A stretch of DNA of 54,190 nucleotides, taken from the NCBI GenBank assembly GCA_030679145.1, contig JAUXTU010000056.1, positions 1-54,190 of the forward strand, in the 5' to 3' direction. How positions within the stretch are numbered: position 1 is the first letter of the stretch; every line of letters starts with the position of its first letter. This document shows, in pieces, positions 26,489 to 36,098 of this stretch. The notes under the pieces are model-generated. The model had not been told where the DNA came from and made no database searches. It saw nothing but the letters and a program-made list of their open reading frames with translations. This DNA is from Bacteroidota bacterium (GTDB lineage: Bacteria; Bacteroidota; Ignavibacteria; UBA10030; UBA8401). The position numbers were made by a program, and so were the translations under genes.

Positions 26489-27933
26489 ATGTCCGTGGAA
26501 ATGCAATGTCCGGATTAAAATGGTCCGGCACTTCTCAATTGATCCGCCAGGCGATTCAAATCGGAACGACTCTGATCTTAGCTCGGATTCTCCAACCGAT
26601 GGATTTTGGATTAATGGGAATGGCGATAGTAATCATTGGATTTCTCAATGTCTTTAAAGATGTTGGTACTTCAGCGGCCATAATTCAAAAACAGAATATA
26701 TCCCAACAACTGCTTTCAAGCATTTTTTGGTTGAATGTTTTTATAGGAATTGTTATTTCAGTAATAATATTTTTTACTTCTAATATTCTTGCTCACATTT
26801 TCAACGAAGAGAGACTTGGAAACATTATTCGGTTTTTTATCATCACTTTTTTTTCGGGTACACTAATTTCAATACAACAGGCGTTGCTTGAGAAGGAGAT
26901 GAGTTTCAAAAAATTAGCCAGATATGAAATTATTGCAGTATTGATTGGTGCAATTGTCGGGATTTATTCTGCATATAATGGTTTTGGTGTATGGAGTCTT
27001 GTTCTACAGACAACCAGCGCATCAATCGTATTATGCGTCTTTTTGTGGTTACAGCCGTCGCATTGGACGCCGATGATATATTTTCAATGGAGCGATATTA
27101 AAACAATACATTCTTTCAGCTCAAATCTTACGGGATTCACCATTGTAAACTATTTTTTACGAAATGCTGACAGTTTTATCATAGGGAGATTTTTAGGTGC
27201 CACAGATTTGGGTTTCTATAGTCTTGCTTACAAGGTGATGATTGTGCCTTTACAGAATTTAACAGCAGTTATTTCGCGAGTTATGTTTCCTCTCCTTTCA
27301 TCTATCAACAATGATAATATGAAAATGAGAGAAACATATTCAAAAATTGTTCTTTCAATTGCATTTTTCTCCTTCCCTTTTTTTGCATGGTTAATGTTAG
27401 TTAACAATGAATTCGTATCAGTGATCTTTGGGGAGCGTTGGCTGCCAGTAGCACCAATCCTCTTTATTCTTTCTCCGGTAGGTCTTTTTCAATCAATTGA
27501 TACGACTACTGGATCGTTGTTTCAAGCAAAAGGGCGAACGGATATTCTTTTTCTATGGTCGATTTTCACAGGTATCATTGCCGTAACATCATTTTATTTG
27601 GGTTTGCCCTGGGGATTAAAAGGCGTAGCACTCGGATATGTTATAGCAACAATACTTTGGACTTACCATGGGTTTTCAATCCCGTTAAAATTAATTGAAC
27701 AAAATGTTTTCAGATTTTTTTCTCAATTCAGTAGGATAGTAGTTACGGTGGTAGCGGCTTATTTTATTGCTTTATATTTAAAGCAGGGAACAGCAATAGT
27801 ATTTTTAAATAATCGTGATAAATTAATTACAGTTACTGTAGTGATGTTCGTAATATATTTTTGTTTATCCTTTATATTCAATCGTTTTCAATTAAAGCAA
27901 CTACATAATGTTGTCATTACAAAATCTTCATAA
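26485..27933 (+). CDS. Wzx-type polysaccharide flippase
   Basis: The protein has 482 residues and about 12-14 membrane helices. It begins with the pattern SGLKWSGTSQLIRQAIQIGTT, then LARILQPMDFGLMGMA, typical of lipopolysaccharide or exopolysaccharide translocases of the MOP superfamily (WzxC/RfbX type). It should flip the lipid-linked repeat unit to the periplasm. The ATGA overlap with the methyltransferase gene points to translational coupling. A second flippase of a different subgroup is encoded at 42810, so the window carries two. Confidence 0.9.
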   Translation: MNVRGNAMSGLKWSGTSQLIRQAIQIGTTLILARILQPMDFGLMGMAIVIIGFLNVFKDVGTSAAIIQKQNISQQLLSSIFWLNVFIGIVISVIIFFTSNILAHIFNEERLGNIIRFFIITFFSGTLISIQQALLEKEMSFKKLARYEIIAVLIGAIVGIYSAYNGFGVWSLVLQTTSASIVLCVFLWLQPSHWTPMIYFQWSDIKTIHSFSSNLTGFTIVNYFLRNADSFIIGRFLGATDLGFYSLAYKVMIVPLQNLTAVISRVMFPLLSSINNDNMKMRETYSKIVLSIAFFSFPFFAWLMLVNNEFVSVIFGERWLPVAPILFILSPVGLFQSIDTTTGSLFQAKGRTDILFLWSIFTGIIAVTSFYLGLPWGLKGVALGYVIATILWTYHGFSIPLKLIEQNVFRFFSQFSRIVVTVVAAYFIALYLKQGTAIVFLNNRDKLITVTVVMFVIYFCLSFIFNRFQLKQLHNVVITKSS

Positions 27934-27989
27934 TTATTAATTTCATATAAATGAAGATAAACAAATAAAAGAGAGTTTTTTATCCAGTG

Positions 27990-28016
27990 TTGACTATATA
28001 TACCTGCAAATATTAC
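27990..28016 (+). promoter_or_regulatory. Weak candidate promoter before the polymerase gene
   Basis: TTGACT at 27990-27995 and TATTAC at 28011-28016 (15-base spacer) lie in the 127-base gap between the flippase and polymerase genes. The gap has no terminator-like hairpin, so internal promotion is possible but unproven. Confidence 0.25.
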
Positions 28017-28060
28017 ACTGTAGCTCAGAAGAGATATTTCCTATTTTCCAAATTATTTGG

Positions 28061-29515
28061 ATGGAATTTTTAATGGTACAAGGAAAATATTTCAATATTG
28101 GTACAGACAATTTCAAGATATTCCTTTATATGACTTTGGTTGCGTATATAAGTTTATCTATTGTAATTTTTAACGTGCTTCCTAAATATGCTTTTTTTAT
28201 TGTCCCCGTAATTTGTTTTTTACCTTATATAGTGTATTTAGCATACTCAAACATCAATATGATGTTTTTGTTGTATATCGCAAGTATACCTTTAATTCAA
28301 CATTTCAGTTTTTACAATATTGAATTGGGTGATTTTAGAATTACACCTCATATGATGGTGCAATTAGTTCTTTTGATCTCACTCATTGGTAACGGATTAC
28401 TTACCAAAAACAAAATTAAATTTAATTATTCAAATGTTGATAAAGCATTCTTGCTATTTTTTGTTTTAAGCATAATTCCTTTAATGATTGGATATACTTT
28501 TGAAGTGAATCACGTAAAACGGTGGCTTTTATTCTATACAGGAGTTATCGAAACAATAATACTTTATTTCGTGCTTCGATATTTATTAAACTCGGAACAA
28601 ATCACCTCAAAGCAAGTTATAACTGCACTTTTGTGTACATCGTTTGCGTCAGTAATTGTTGCAATTTTTGAACTAAATTCTATCGGAACAAATCTAATAG
28701 CTATCTATACATCCCGTATGGGTATAGGCTTTGGTTATCATAATACAAATCTTTTTGGTATTCATTCGACTTTGCTCTTTCCACTGACGATTTACGCTCT
28801 GGCTGATAAAGAATTTTCTCAGTATCGAAAAATGGCATTATGTAGTTTCCTAATACTAACTTTTCTGTCGATTATATGCTTTAACAGAGGGACTTTTTTA
28901 GTGCTGGGTTTTCAGTTGTTTCTGCTGTTTTTTTACAAACAAAATCGCAAGGTGATATACTGGATTGTATTTGGAGCCATAATTTTAGGATTAGTATTTA
29001 GCGATCTTCTAGCCTTATATGTATTGCGATTTTTTGCTGGCAGCGGAACCGAAGCAACTGTTACCGTTGTAGATAATAGCGCAAACTACAGATTAGAAGC
29101 ATGGAAAGCTGGTTTATTGATAATATTCCATTATCCATTCGGGGTTGGTGCAGGTGGGTTTCAACATATGTGGGAAATATACGGAACTATTCCCAACCTA
29201 TTTCTTGGAACACCCCATCACTTATTATTGTCCATAGGAGTCGATTATGGTATTCCCTGCTTGTTTCTTTTCCTAGTGATTTTTTTTGCTACAATCAAAA
29301 AATCAAAAAAACTATTTAAGGAAAATAAGGAAAATAATTCCAAATACTTTTATATAATTGTATCCTTGATTGGTTTCATAACTTATGGTTTAATCACCGA
29401 TGGAGAATTGAGTCATTTATCCGGGAGTATTGCTCCAAATAATGGATACACATTGGTATTATTTTCATTAATTGCGGTAGTTATCAGTGAATTTACTGAC
29501 AAGAAATCAGTTTGA
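28061..29515 (+). CDS. O-antigen ligase / Wzy-type polymerase family membrane protein
   Basis: About eleven hydrophobic helices are spread through 484 residues, and a large loop lies in the second half. Near its end is the segment YRLEAWKAGLLIIFHYPFGVGAGGF, of which RLEAWKAGL and PFGVGAGGF are the parts typical of the Wzy_C/O-antigen ligase family. This family includes both the polymerase Wzy and the ligase WaaL, which cannot be separated by sequence at this level. The neighbouring Wzx and Wzz genes favour Wzy. The ATG at 28061 is used; a second ATG at 28073 is also possible. Confidence 0.82.
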   Translation: MEFLMVQGKYFNIGTDNFKIFLYMTLVAYISLSIVIFNVLPKYAFFIVPVICFLPYIVYLAYSNINMMFLLYIASIPLIQHFSFYNIELGDFRITPHMMVQLVLLISLIGNGLLTKNKIKFNYSNVDKAFLLFFVLSIIPLMIGYTFEVNHVKRWLLFYTGVIETIILYFVLRYLLNSEQITSKQVITALLCTSFASVIVAIFELNSIGTNLIAIYTSRMGIGFGYHNTNLFGIHSTLLFPLTIYALADKEFSQYRKMALCSFLILTFLSIICFNRGTFLVLGFQLFLLFFYKQNRKVIYWIVFGAIILGLVFSDLLALYVLRFFAGSGTEATVTVVDNSANYRLEAWKAGLLIIFHYPFGVGAGGFQHMWEIYGTIPNLFLGTPHHLLLSIGVDYGIPCLFLFLVIFFATIKKSKKLFKENKENNSKYFYIIVSLIGFITYGLITDGELSHLSGSIAPNNGYTLVLFSLIAVVISEFTDKKSV

Positions 29516-29536
29516 ATATTAGATATTATTAATACG

Positions 29537-30682
29537 ATGATAAAAAAAAATGTGATACAATTGGTCACACCATATCTTTTTCATACGGGATCTTGGATAT
29601 ATTCCCAATTGATCGGAATGAAAAAATATAACCCAATTGTCTTTACGCAAAAGAAAGAAAATATTGATCAATTTCCGGTGCCGATCATTGTAAGCGCAGA
29701 GGAGTTCCCGTTATATAAACGCATTGTGAACCTCACATATCGAAAAGCTACAAGTAATTTTGGTATGTTTTTTTCTAGTTATATCAACAAATATCAACCC
29801 TTGTTTGCTCATGCACATATGGGGTATGAAGGTGCAAGGTGGTTACATAGTTTTGAGTCTGCAAAAATCCCGTTAATTACGACTTTTTATGGTCAAGATG
29901 TATCAAAATTAGGACGAATACCAAAATGGAAAAAACGTTATCTACGATTATTTGATTACGGTACTTTTTTTCTTGCTGAAGGGAATTATTTAAAAAAACA
30001 ATTGGTGGATATAGGATGTTCTGAAGAAAAAATAGTTGTTCAACATTTGGGAGTGAATATTGAACGGTATCCCCAAAAGGAATATCAACAGCGTGATAAT
30101 ATTATTATTCTTCAAATAGCATCATTTCGTGAAAAAAAAGGAATTGAGTATTCTTTGCAGGCAATCGCAGCAATCAAGGATGAATTTCCAAACATTGAAT
30201 TTCGCATAATTGGAAGTGGTGATTCCACGAGTGAAATTCAACATATTCATAACCTTGCTAAACAATATAGAATAAATGATATCGTAAAATTTTTAGGAAA
30301 GAAACCACATAATGAAATAATTGAGGAATACCGTAATGCAGATATTTTTCTTCATCCGAGCGTAACCGCGCAAGATGGTGATAACGAAGGAGGTTCACCT
30401 GTTTCTATCACTGAAGCATCCGCAGTAGGGTTGCCTATTATTTCGACAACGCATGCTGACATTCCTGAAGTTGTATTATCCCGGCAATCGGGATTATTGG
30501 CTCCTGAAAGGGATGTGTCTCAGCTGCGTCAGATGCTGCAAGTATTAATTCAAGATCCAGCAAAAAGAAAAGAAATGGGGCTTTGCGGAAGACGACATAT
30601 CGAAATGAATTATAATATTTTAACCCAAGTCAGTCGTTTGGAAGAAATCTATTCACGATTAGAGGATCATTTTCGCCTTTAG
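29537..30682 (+). CDS. Glycosyltransferase family 4
   Basis: The protein of 381 residues has a GT-B fold. The N-terminal half contains HAHMGYEGARW and TTFYGQDVSKLGR, as in the WcaL/colanic-acid subgroup. The C-terminal half has ILQIASFREKKGIEYSLQA, the nucleotide-binding FLGKKPHNEIIEEYRNADIF, and the retaining GT4 EX7E element in GGSPVSITEASAVGLPII. It should add one sugar to the growing repeat unit on the cytoplasmic side. Donor and acceptor are unknown. It follows the polymerase by 21 bases. Confidence 0.88.
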   Translation: MIKKNVIQLVTPYLFHTGSWIYSQLIGMKKYNPIVFTQKKENIDQFPVPIIVSAEEFPLYKRIVNLTYRKATSNFGMFFSSYINKYQPLFAHAHMGYEGARWLHSFESAKIPLITTFYGQDVSKLGRIPKWKKRYLRLFDYGTFFLAEGNYLKKQLVDIGCSEEKIVVQHLGVNIERYPQKEYQQRDNIIILQIASFREKKGIEYSLQAIAAIKDEFPNIEFRIIGSGDSTSEIQHIHNLAKQYRINDIVKFLGKKPHNEIIEEYRNADIFLHPSVTAQDGDNEGGSPVSITEASAVGLPIISTTHADIPEVVLSRQSGLLAPERDVSQLRQMLQVLIQDPAKRKEMGLCGRRHIEMNYNILTQVSRLEEIYSRLEDHFRL

Positions 30683-30706
30683 GAAGTTTATTCCATTTAT
30701 GCATTT

Positions 30707-31954
30707 ATGAATCTCTTATTCATTAGTGATAGCAGTTTAACGAACCCAATTCTCAGTTCACAGGGATTGCCACATCTTAGTCACTTTGCGGGGCGTGGAA
30801 ACAACATATATTTTATGTCTCTTGAACTAGAGGTTAATGAAAAATTGGATAAGGAATATAATCATCTGATTGAAAAATTTGGCAGATCTATTCATTTTTT
30901 GAAATTTAGACCATGGTTGCCAAAGCTTTTCAATGATTCTTTTCAAATACTTTTGTTTGGTTTTTTTCAAGCATTGTTTTATGTAATTCGATATCGAATC
31001 GATTTAATTCATGCAAGGAGTTATTTACCGGCATTTATCAGTTTATGGATTAAAGCAATAACACGTACAAAAATAATATTTGATGTTCGGGGTTTGGTTA
31101 TCGAAGAGTGTATTGCACAAGGGTTGTGGAAGGCAGATTCGTTGAGAACTCATTTCATGAAGTTTTTTGAAAAACAGTGCATCTTAAAGGCAGATCATAT
31201 CGTTGCAGTGTCTCATAAACTCAGAGATTTTATTCTCCAAAAACCGTACCTGATAGAACGCAATATCGCTGTTACTGTTATTCCAAATTGTGTCGATTTA
31301 ACGATCTATACCCGAAATAAAGTCTTCCGTTCAGAATTCAGGAATAAACATAATCTAGAGAATAGAAATATTTTATTGTATTCAGGTTCCCTTGCATCAT
31401 GGCAGCAAACAGATCAAATAGTGTTATTTTTTTCTGAATATCAAAAGATTGATACAGCTAGTTTTTTATTAATATTAACATACAGTGATACGCGAATCCT
31501 TAAAGAATTGTTTAATGAATTACGTATTAAGGATAGCAATTACCTGATACTTTCTTTGAATCCTGATGAAATACCAAAATATTCTTCTGTGGGGGATATG
31601 GGGATATTATTTAGGATGAATGGTTTAATAAGCGAAGTATCAGCACCATTGAAATTTGCGGAATATCTGTCCTTAGGAATGCCTGTTTTGATGACGGATA
31701 AAGTTGGTGATGTATCAGCATTAGCAGAAAATTTAGGGGTAGGATTTTGTGTTCAATTTTCTTCACTTGATAATCTGAGAAATCAATGTTTTAGGATATA
31801 CAAAATATTTACTCAGACAAGTAAGGAAATTCAACCAAAATGTAGGAGTGTTGCAGAAACATATTTCTCCCTCAATATTGCATTGGAAAAATACAGACAA
31901 GTTTATGACATTGTATTGGCTTCACAAAACACCAAACAAAATAATTTTAATTAA
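30707..31954 (+). CDS. Glycosyltransferase, GT-B fold (GT4-like)
   Basis: The 415-residue protein starts MNLLFISDSSLTNPILSSQG and has a Rossmann-like N-terminal half with IHARSYLPAFIS and FDVRGLVIEE. The C-terminal domain has ILLYSGSLASWQQTDQ and a donor-site region (LISEVSAPLKFAEYLSLGMPV) with the Glu residue of the GT4 pattern. Similarity is weaker than for its neighbours, so family 4 is likely rather than certain. It is probably a cytoplasmic glycosyltransferase of the repeat-unit pathway. The sequence is strongly AT-rich. Confidence 0.78.
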   Translation: MNLLFISDSSLTNPILSSQGLPHLSHFAGRGNNIYFMSLELEVNEKLDKEYNHLIEKFGRSIHFLKFRPWLPKLFNDSFQILLFGFFQALFYVIRYRIDLIHARSYLPAFISLWIKAITRTKIIFDVRGLVIEECIAQGLWKADSLRTHFMKFFEKQCILKADHIVAVSHKLRDFILQKPYLIERNIAVTVIPNCVDLTIYTRNKVFRSEFRNKHNLENRNILLYSGSLASWQQTDQIVLFFSEYQKIDTASFLLILTYSDTRILKELFNELRIKDSNYLILSLNPDEIPKYSSVGDMGILFRMNGLISEVSAPLKFAEYLSLGMPVLMTDKVGDVSALAENLGVGFCVQFSSLDNLRNQCFRIYKIFTQTSKEIQPKCRSVAETYFSLNIALEKYRQVYDIVLASQNTKQNNFN

Positions 31955-31982
31955 GAAATATAAAATAAAAAAAATTAATTAC

Positions 31983-32909
31983 ATGGGTTTAAATATTTCA
32001 TCCGCTAAATGTTGTATTTGTAACAATACTAAGCACAAAATTTTTATTTCTGCTCCCGCAAATTCCACATATTCTCTTGTACAATGTATAGCTTGTTCAA
32101 TGGTTACCGCAGTAACGAATGGTAATAATATTGTAGGGCATGATTATTCAGACTTTGGTGATTATTTGTTTGACAATGAACTTAAGAATACTGAACAATA
32201 TGTCAATACCATCATTAAAGAAAGAAAACCGTTTTTTGATTACTTAAAGAAGCGGTATGGAAATAATTTAAAATTGCTCGATATTGGTTCTGGTGCAGGA
32301 TACTTTCTTATGGCGGCAAAGCGTGAGGGAATCGATGCTTATGGGGTCGAAATTTCTAAAAAACTTCGATCGTTTTCTTTATCAAATTTTCCAAACGTTA
32401 AGTTATTTGACGCAATCCAAAACGTAACAGGTTCATTTCATGTCGTAACAATGTTTGATGTTATTGAACATTTTCCATCACGGACAATCAACAGTATAAT
32501 AGATTCAGTATACAATTTTATAGAACCAGATGGATTATTTCTAGGTAATACTCCGAATATAGATTCCATAAATATTAAGCTACACGGTGGAAATGACCCT
32601 GTGATAAGCCCTCCTGTACATTTATGCTATTTCTCAACACAGACATTGAATAAATTACTTGTAAATCATGGTTTCATTAAAGAAAAAATTGGAACGAGAG
32701 GTTTAAGCACCAACAGTTTTTTTCGACCACGGAAAGATGAATATTCATTTTTAGAATATCCATTAAAGAATTATAATCTGTTTAAAAAAATAATGATTAT
32801 CGGTATAAAATTGTTCTTCAAATCGATTGGTTTTATGATGAGAATTACTCCTTGGGGGTATAATCTTTATTTTCGTTATCGAAAACCAACGCAAGCACAA
32901 ATTTTATGA
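31983..32909 (+). CDS. SAM-dependent methyltransferase with N-terminal zinc ribbon
   Basis: The open frame reaches back to 31848, overlapping the previous gene, but the ATG at 31983 gives a sensible N-terminus (308 residues). It starts with two CxxC pairs (C10/C13 and C35/C38), a treble-clef-like zinc site common in the methyltransferase family that works on sugars. It is followed by motif I LLDIGSGAGYF (residues 98-108), EIS ending strand 2, and the motif TMFDVIEHFPS. The C-terminus is basic and hydrophobic. It is probably a sugar O- or C-methyltransferase for the polysaccharide; the substrate is unknown. Confidence 0.82.
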   Translation: MGLNISSAKCCICNNTKHKIFISAPANSTYSLVQCIACSMVTAVTNGNNIVGHDYSDFGDYLFDNELKNTEQYVNTIIKERKPFFDYLKKRYGNNLKLLDIGSGAGYFLMAAKREGIDAYGVEISKKLRSFSLSNFPNVKLFDAIQNVTGSFHVVTMFDVIEHFPSRTINSIIDSVYNFIEPDGLFLGNTPNIDSINIKLHGGNDPVISPPVHLCYFSTQTLNKLLVNHGFIKEKIGTRGLSTNSFFRPRKDEYSFLEYPLKNYNLFKKIMIIGIKLFFKSIGFMMRITPWGYNLYFRYRKPTQAQIL

Positions 32910-32957
32910 AGGATAGATGTTTCTTGTAGATGGTAAAATATTAGCGATAGCTGGTGT

Positions 32958-33815
32958 ATGTTAAAAACAGATAAAATAGCAGGCGTTGTTGTATTGTATA
33001 ATCCAGACGAGTCTGTTGGCAGAAATATTTCTAATTATTGTAACCAATTAGATTGTCTTTATGTGGTTGATAATTCTGAAAAACCTAATGGGTTTATTCC
33101 AGAAAAATTTATTGGGCATACAAAAATAAAATATTTTCAATTTGGTGAAAATTTAGGAATTGCAAAAGCTTTGAATATTGCGGTGCATAATGCTATTAAT
33201 GATGGTTATTCTTTTTTACTTACCATGGATCAAGACAGTACATTATCAAATAATACTATTGGAGAGTATCGGAAACATGTTGTAAGATATAACAATGATG
33301 AAATTGGGATTCTTACGTTACGTCAAAGGGTAAAAAATTTTCTGGTTCATCGTTTAGATAATTCTACTGAGATTGTTCAAACTGCTTTTACCTCAGGTAG
33401 TCTAATGAATTTAGAAGCTTTTGCTAAAGTGGGTCCTTTTGAGGAAAAGCTTTTCATCGATTATGTCGATCATGAATATTGTTTGCGGCTAAGAAAAATG
33501 AACTATAAGATTGTGCGGTTAAATTCTGTTTATTGTGATCACCAATTAGGGAACTTAGAAACTCGTAAGATATTTGGTTTTATTATACCTATTACTCATC
33601 ACTCGCCATTACGACACTATTATCGAACTCGTAATAGAATTTACGTTGCTTCACTCTATTATAGAAAATTTCCATTTTGGGTCGCCTCTGATATTATTCG
33701 TTTCTTTTATGAAACTCTTATAGTTATTTTATTTGAACCCCAAAAAAAAATAAAGATTATAATGATACTGAAGGGTTTTAATGATTGTTTCCATGGTCAA
33801 TATGGCAAGATTTAA
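32958..33815 (+). CDS. Glycosyltransferase family 2 (rhamnosyltransferase-like)
   Basis: This 285-residue GT-A protein opens with IAGVVVLYNPDESVGRNISN and VVDNSEKP, has ENLGIAKALN, and the metal-binding DQD at 91-93 in LLTMDQDST. Later it has FTSGSLMNLEAF and FIDYVDHEYCLRLR, the acceptor-site pattern of RfbF/RgpF-type rhamnosyltransferases. The C-terminus has HHSPLRHYYRTRNRIY and two hydrophobic segments. If it uses dTDP-rhamnose, the remaining rml genes must lie elsewhere; only rfbB is present here. Confidence 0.87.
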   Translation: MLKTDKIAGVVVLYNPDESVGRNISNYCNQLDCLYVVDNSEKPNGFIPEKFIGHTKIKYFQFGENLGIAKALNIAVHNAINDGYSFLLTMDQDSTLSNNTIGEYRKHVVRYNNDEIGILTLRQRVKNFLVHRLDNSTEIVQTAFTSGSLMNLEAFAKVGPFEEKLFIDYVDHEYCLRLRKMNYKIVRLNSVYCDHQLGNLETRKIFGFIIPITHHSPLRHYYRTRNRIYVASLYYRKFPFWVASDIIRFFYETLIVILFEPQKKIKIIMILKGFNDCFHGQYGKI

Positions 33816-33855
33816 AAATATTCTGTGAGTTAATAATGTTTAACAATAATGAAAT

Positions 33856-34773
33856 ATGACTACAACTAATTCTGCAGCACCATTAGTTTATTGTGTAGTA
33901 CTCAATTGGAATAAATATGAGGAAACAATTGAGTGTGTAAAATCATTGCGTAAATCAAATTATGAACGTCTCAAAATTGTATTGGTTGATAATGATTCGG
34001 GAAATGAGAGTGTTGAAGTGCTTCGAAAGGAATTTCCAGATATAACCTTATTGTGTAACACGCAAAATGCTGGTTATGCAAGCGGTAATAATATAGGAAT
34101 TCGATGGGCATTAGAAAACAAAGCCGACTACATATTAGTATTAAATAATGATGTGATCATTGATCAAAATTTAATTCTTGAAATGCTTGTTGCTATACAA
34201 AAGGATCAACATATCGGTGTTGTTACAGGTAAGATGTTTTATAAAGATGATCCAAATAGAATTTATTCGGGAGCGGGAAAGATTATTCGGTGGAGATGTT
34301 CCGGAGTTAATCGAGGGACAGTGTTTGGACGAATGAATCAACATAATAAAGAATGTATGGTGGACTATGTGTGTGGAGCATTATTCCTTGCTCGATCGGA
34401 AGTATTCTTAAACATTGGTTTGATGGATGAAGGATATTTCATGTACTTTGAAGATTTAGAATTTTCAAGAAGGGTAAATTCTGATTATTCAATGGTATAT
34501 ACACCAAAAGCGATTGCGTACCATAAAAGCGGTGGTGGAACCAGATGGTATAATTATCCGGAGGTGTATCACTATTACCAAACAAGAAATAGATTTATAG
34601 TTTTCAAAAACGATCCACAATATTATCGTATTTATGTATTACTATTTACTAGTATTGTAACGTTAGCAAAATCGGTAGTTATATTCTTCTCTATTTTCAG
34701 AAACACTTCAGGCATATTGAGTCGTCTTAAAGCATTGTGGAAGGGATGGAGAGATGGTATTAAATACACTTAA
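33856..34773 (+). CDS. Glycosyltransferase family 2 (WbbL-like)
   Basis: The protein has 305 residues and a GT-A fold with VVLNWNKYEETIEC, VLVDNDSGN (about 43-51), NTQNAGYASGNNIGI, and the divalent-metal motif NND at 97-99. The catalytic ED in MYFEDLEFSRR and the YYQTRNRFIVFK segment near the end complete the WbbL-like pattern. It most likely transfers a 6-deoxyhexose or hexose to the lipid-linked oligosaccharide. It shows family-level similarity to the N-terminal domain of the fusion protein encoded at 38302. Confidence 0.88.
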   Translation: MTTTNSAAPLVYCVVLNWNKYEETIECVKSLRKSNYERLKIVLVDNDSGNESVEVLRKEFPDITLLCNTQNAGYASGNNIGIRWALENKADYILVLNNDVIIDQNLILEMLVAIQKDQHIGVVTGKMFYKDDPNRIYSGAGKIIRWRCSGVNRGTVFGRMNQHNKECMVDYVCGALFLARSEVFLNIGLMDEGYFMYFEDLEFSRRVNSDYSMVYTPKAIAYHKSGGGTRWYNYPEVYHYYQTRNRFIVFKNDPQYYRIYVLLFTSIVTLAKSVVIFFSIFRNTSGILSRLKALWKGWRDGIKYT

Positions 34774-34779
34774 TCGATA

Positions 34780-35946
34780 ATGCAGAAAAAAATGAAAATT
34801 GTTCACACAAATAAAGCTTATTATCCGCTCATAGGTGGTGTTGAAACAATTGTTGCGAACATTGTGGAAGGATTAGCTTCTGTTAAACGCACTGGTGTAG
34901 AGTTATTGGTTTGCAATAATCTCCACTCATTCTCGATAAAACGGAAATTGATAAATGGTGTAAATGTGACGTATGTCCCAATGTGGATGAAAATTGCTTC
35001 ACTCCCTATAAGTCCGTCATATCCTTTTTATCTCCTAAAATTTAAAGGAGATATTATTCATATCCATGAACCATTTCCATTAGCTGACATTTCCGTATTA
35101 TTATTTCTTCCGTTTATCCGTAAAAATTTTTCTCGTATTGTAGTTTCTTGGCACAGTGATATTGTGAGACAAAAATGGGCTCTGTGGATATATTCTTTTT
35201 TATTGCATAGTTTTTTAAAAAAAGTAGACCTAATTATTGTTGCAACACCCAATCATATTTCAAGTTCAAAATTTCTACAAAGATATTCGCAAAAATGCGA
35301 GATAATACCATATGGCTTGAAATTGGATTGGGTGAACGATGCTGAGAGTCGGTATAATGAAGTAAAGTCTATCAGAGAAAAATATGGAACCCCACTCTTA
35401 TTGTTTGTAGGTCGATTAGTTTATTATAAAGGAATTAAATACCTGGTTGATGCACTTGTTTCATTACCAAATGTAAATCTAATTATAATTGGAACAGGTC
35501 CACTATATAATGAATTACAAAACCAGATTAATTCAAATGGGTTAGGTGAACGGGTTTCCATTCTTTGCAATGTTTCTGATTCTGATCTGTATTCATTCTA
35601 TGAAGCTTGCGATATTTTTGTTTTACCTTCAACCGAACCAAGTGAAGCATTTGGACTTGTTCAAGTAGAGGCGATGGCATGTGGGAAACCGGTTGTTTCA
35701 ACAAATCTTGGTACGGGAGTTTCGTTTGTAAATCAAAATGGTATTACGGGAATAACAGTTCAACCTCGAGATTCGAAAGCGCTTGCAGAGGCGATTAATT
35801 TGTTAATAGTTGATTCATCTTTTAGAGAAACACTCGGGAAAAATGCAAAATATAGGGCATTTAAAGAATTTAATGTTGAATCAATGGTAGAAAAGGTTTT
35901 CAATACTTACGAAATTCTTTTGAATGGAAATGCGAAAAAGAAATAA
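34780..35946 (+). CDS. Glycosyltransferase family 4
   Basis: This GT-B protein of 388 residues shows KIVHTNKAYYPLIGGVETIV at the start (glycine-rich acceptor loop), IVVSWHSDIVRQKW, FVGRLVYYKGIKYLVDAL, and the EX7E element in PSEAFGLVQVEAMACGKPVV. All are typical of retaining GT4 enzymes. It is seven bases after the previous glycosyltransferase and ends the AT-rich glycosyltransferase block. Two starts are possible (34780 or the in-frame ATG at 34792); the second gives the more usual MKIVHTNK beginning. Confidence 0.9.
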   Translation: MQKKMKIVHTNKAYYPLIGGVETIVANIVEGLASVKRTGVELLVCNNLHSFSIKRKLINGVNVTYVPMWMKIASLPISPSYPFYLLKFKGDIIHIHEPFPLADISVLLFLPFIRKNFSRIVVSWHSDIVRQKWALWIYSFLLHSFLKKVDLIIVATPNHISSSKFLQRYSQKCEIIPYGLKLDWVNDAESRYNEVKSIREKYGTPLLLFVGRLVYYKGIKYLVDALVSLPNVNLIIIGTGPLYNELQNQINSNGLGERVSILCNVSDSDLYSFYEACDIFVLPSTEPSEAFGLVQVEAMACGKPVVSTNLGTGVSFVNQNGITGITVQPRDSKALAEAINLLIVDSSFRETLGKNAKYRAFKEFNVESMVEKVFNTYEILLNGNAKKK

Positions 35947-36098
35947 TACACTGTAAATAGTTGCTAAAAAAATATCAGTAACCATTGATTAATTTCGTGA
36001 AATAAAACGCCAAATTTTGTGAATCAAAAACGGATTATAAAAATCGACATAAAAATATTTAATAATAGAATGATTATTCCTATAGGATATTGTAAAAA

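Noticed and set aside
31848-31982. Upstream extension of the zinc-ribbon methyltransferase
   Set aside because: The extra residues lie within the preceding gene's coding region and contain no methyltransferase sequence; the ATG at 31983 fits better.
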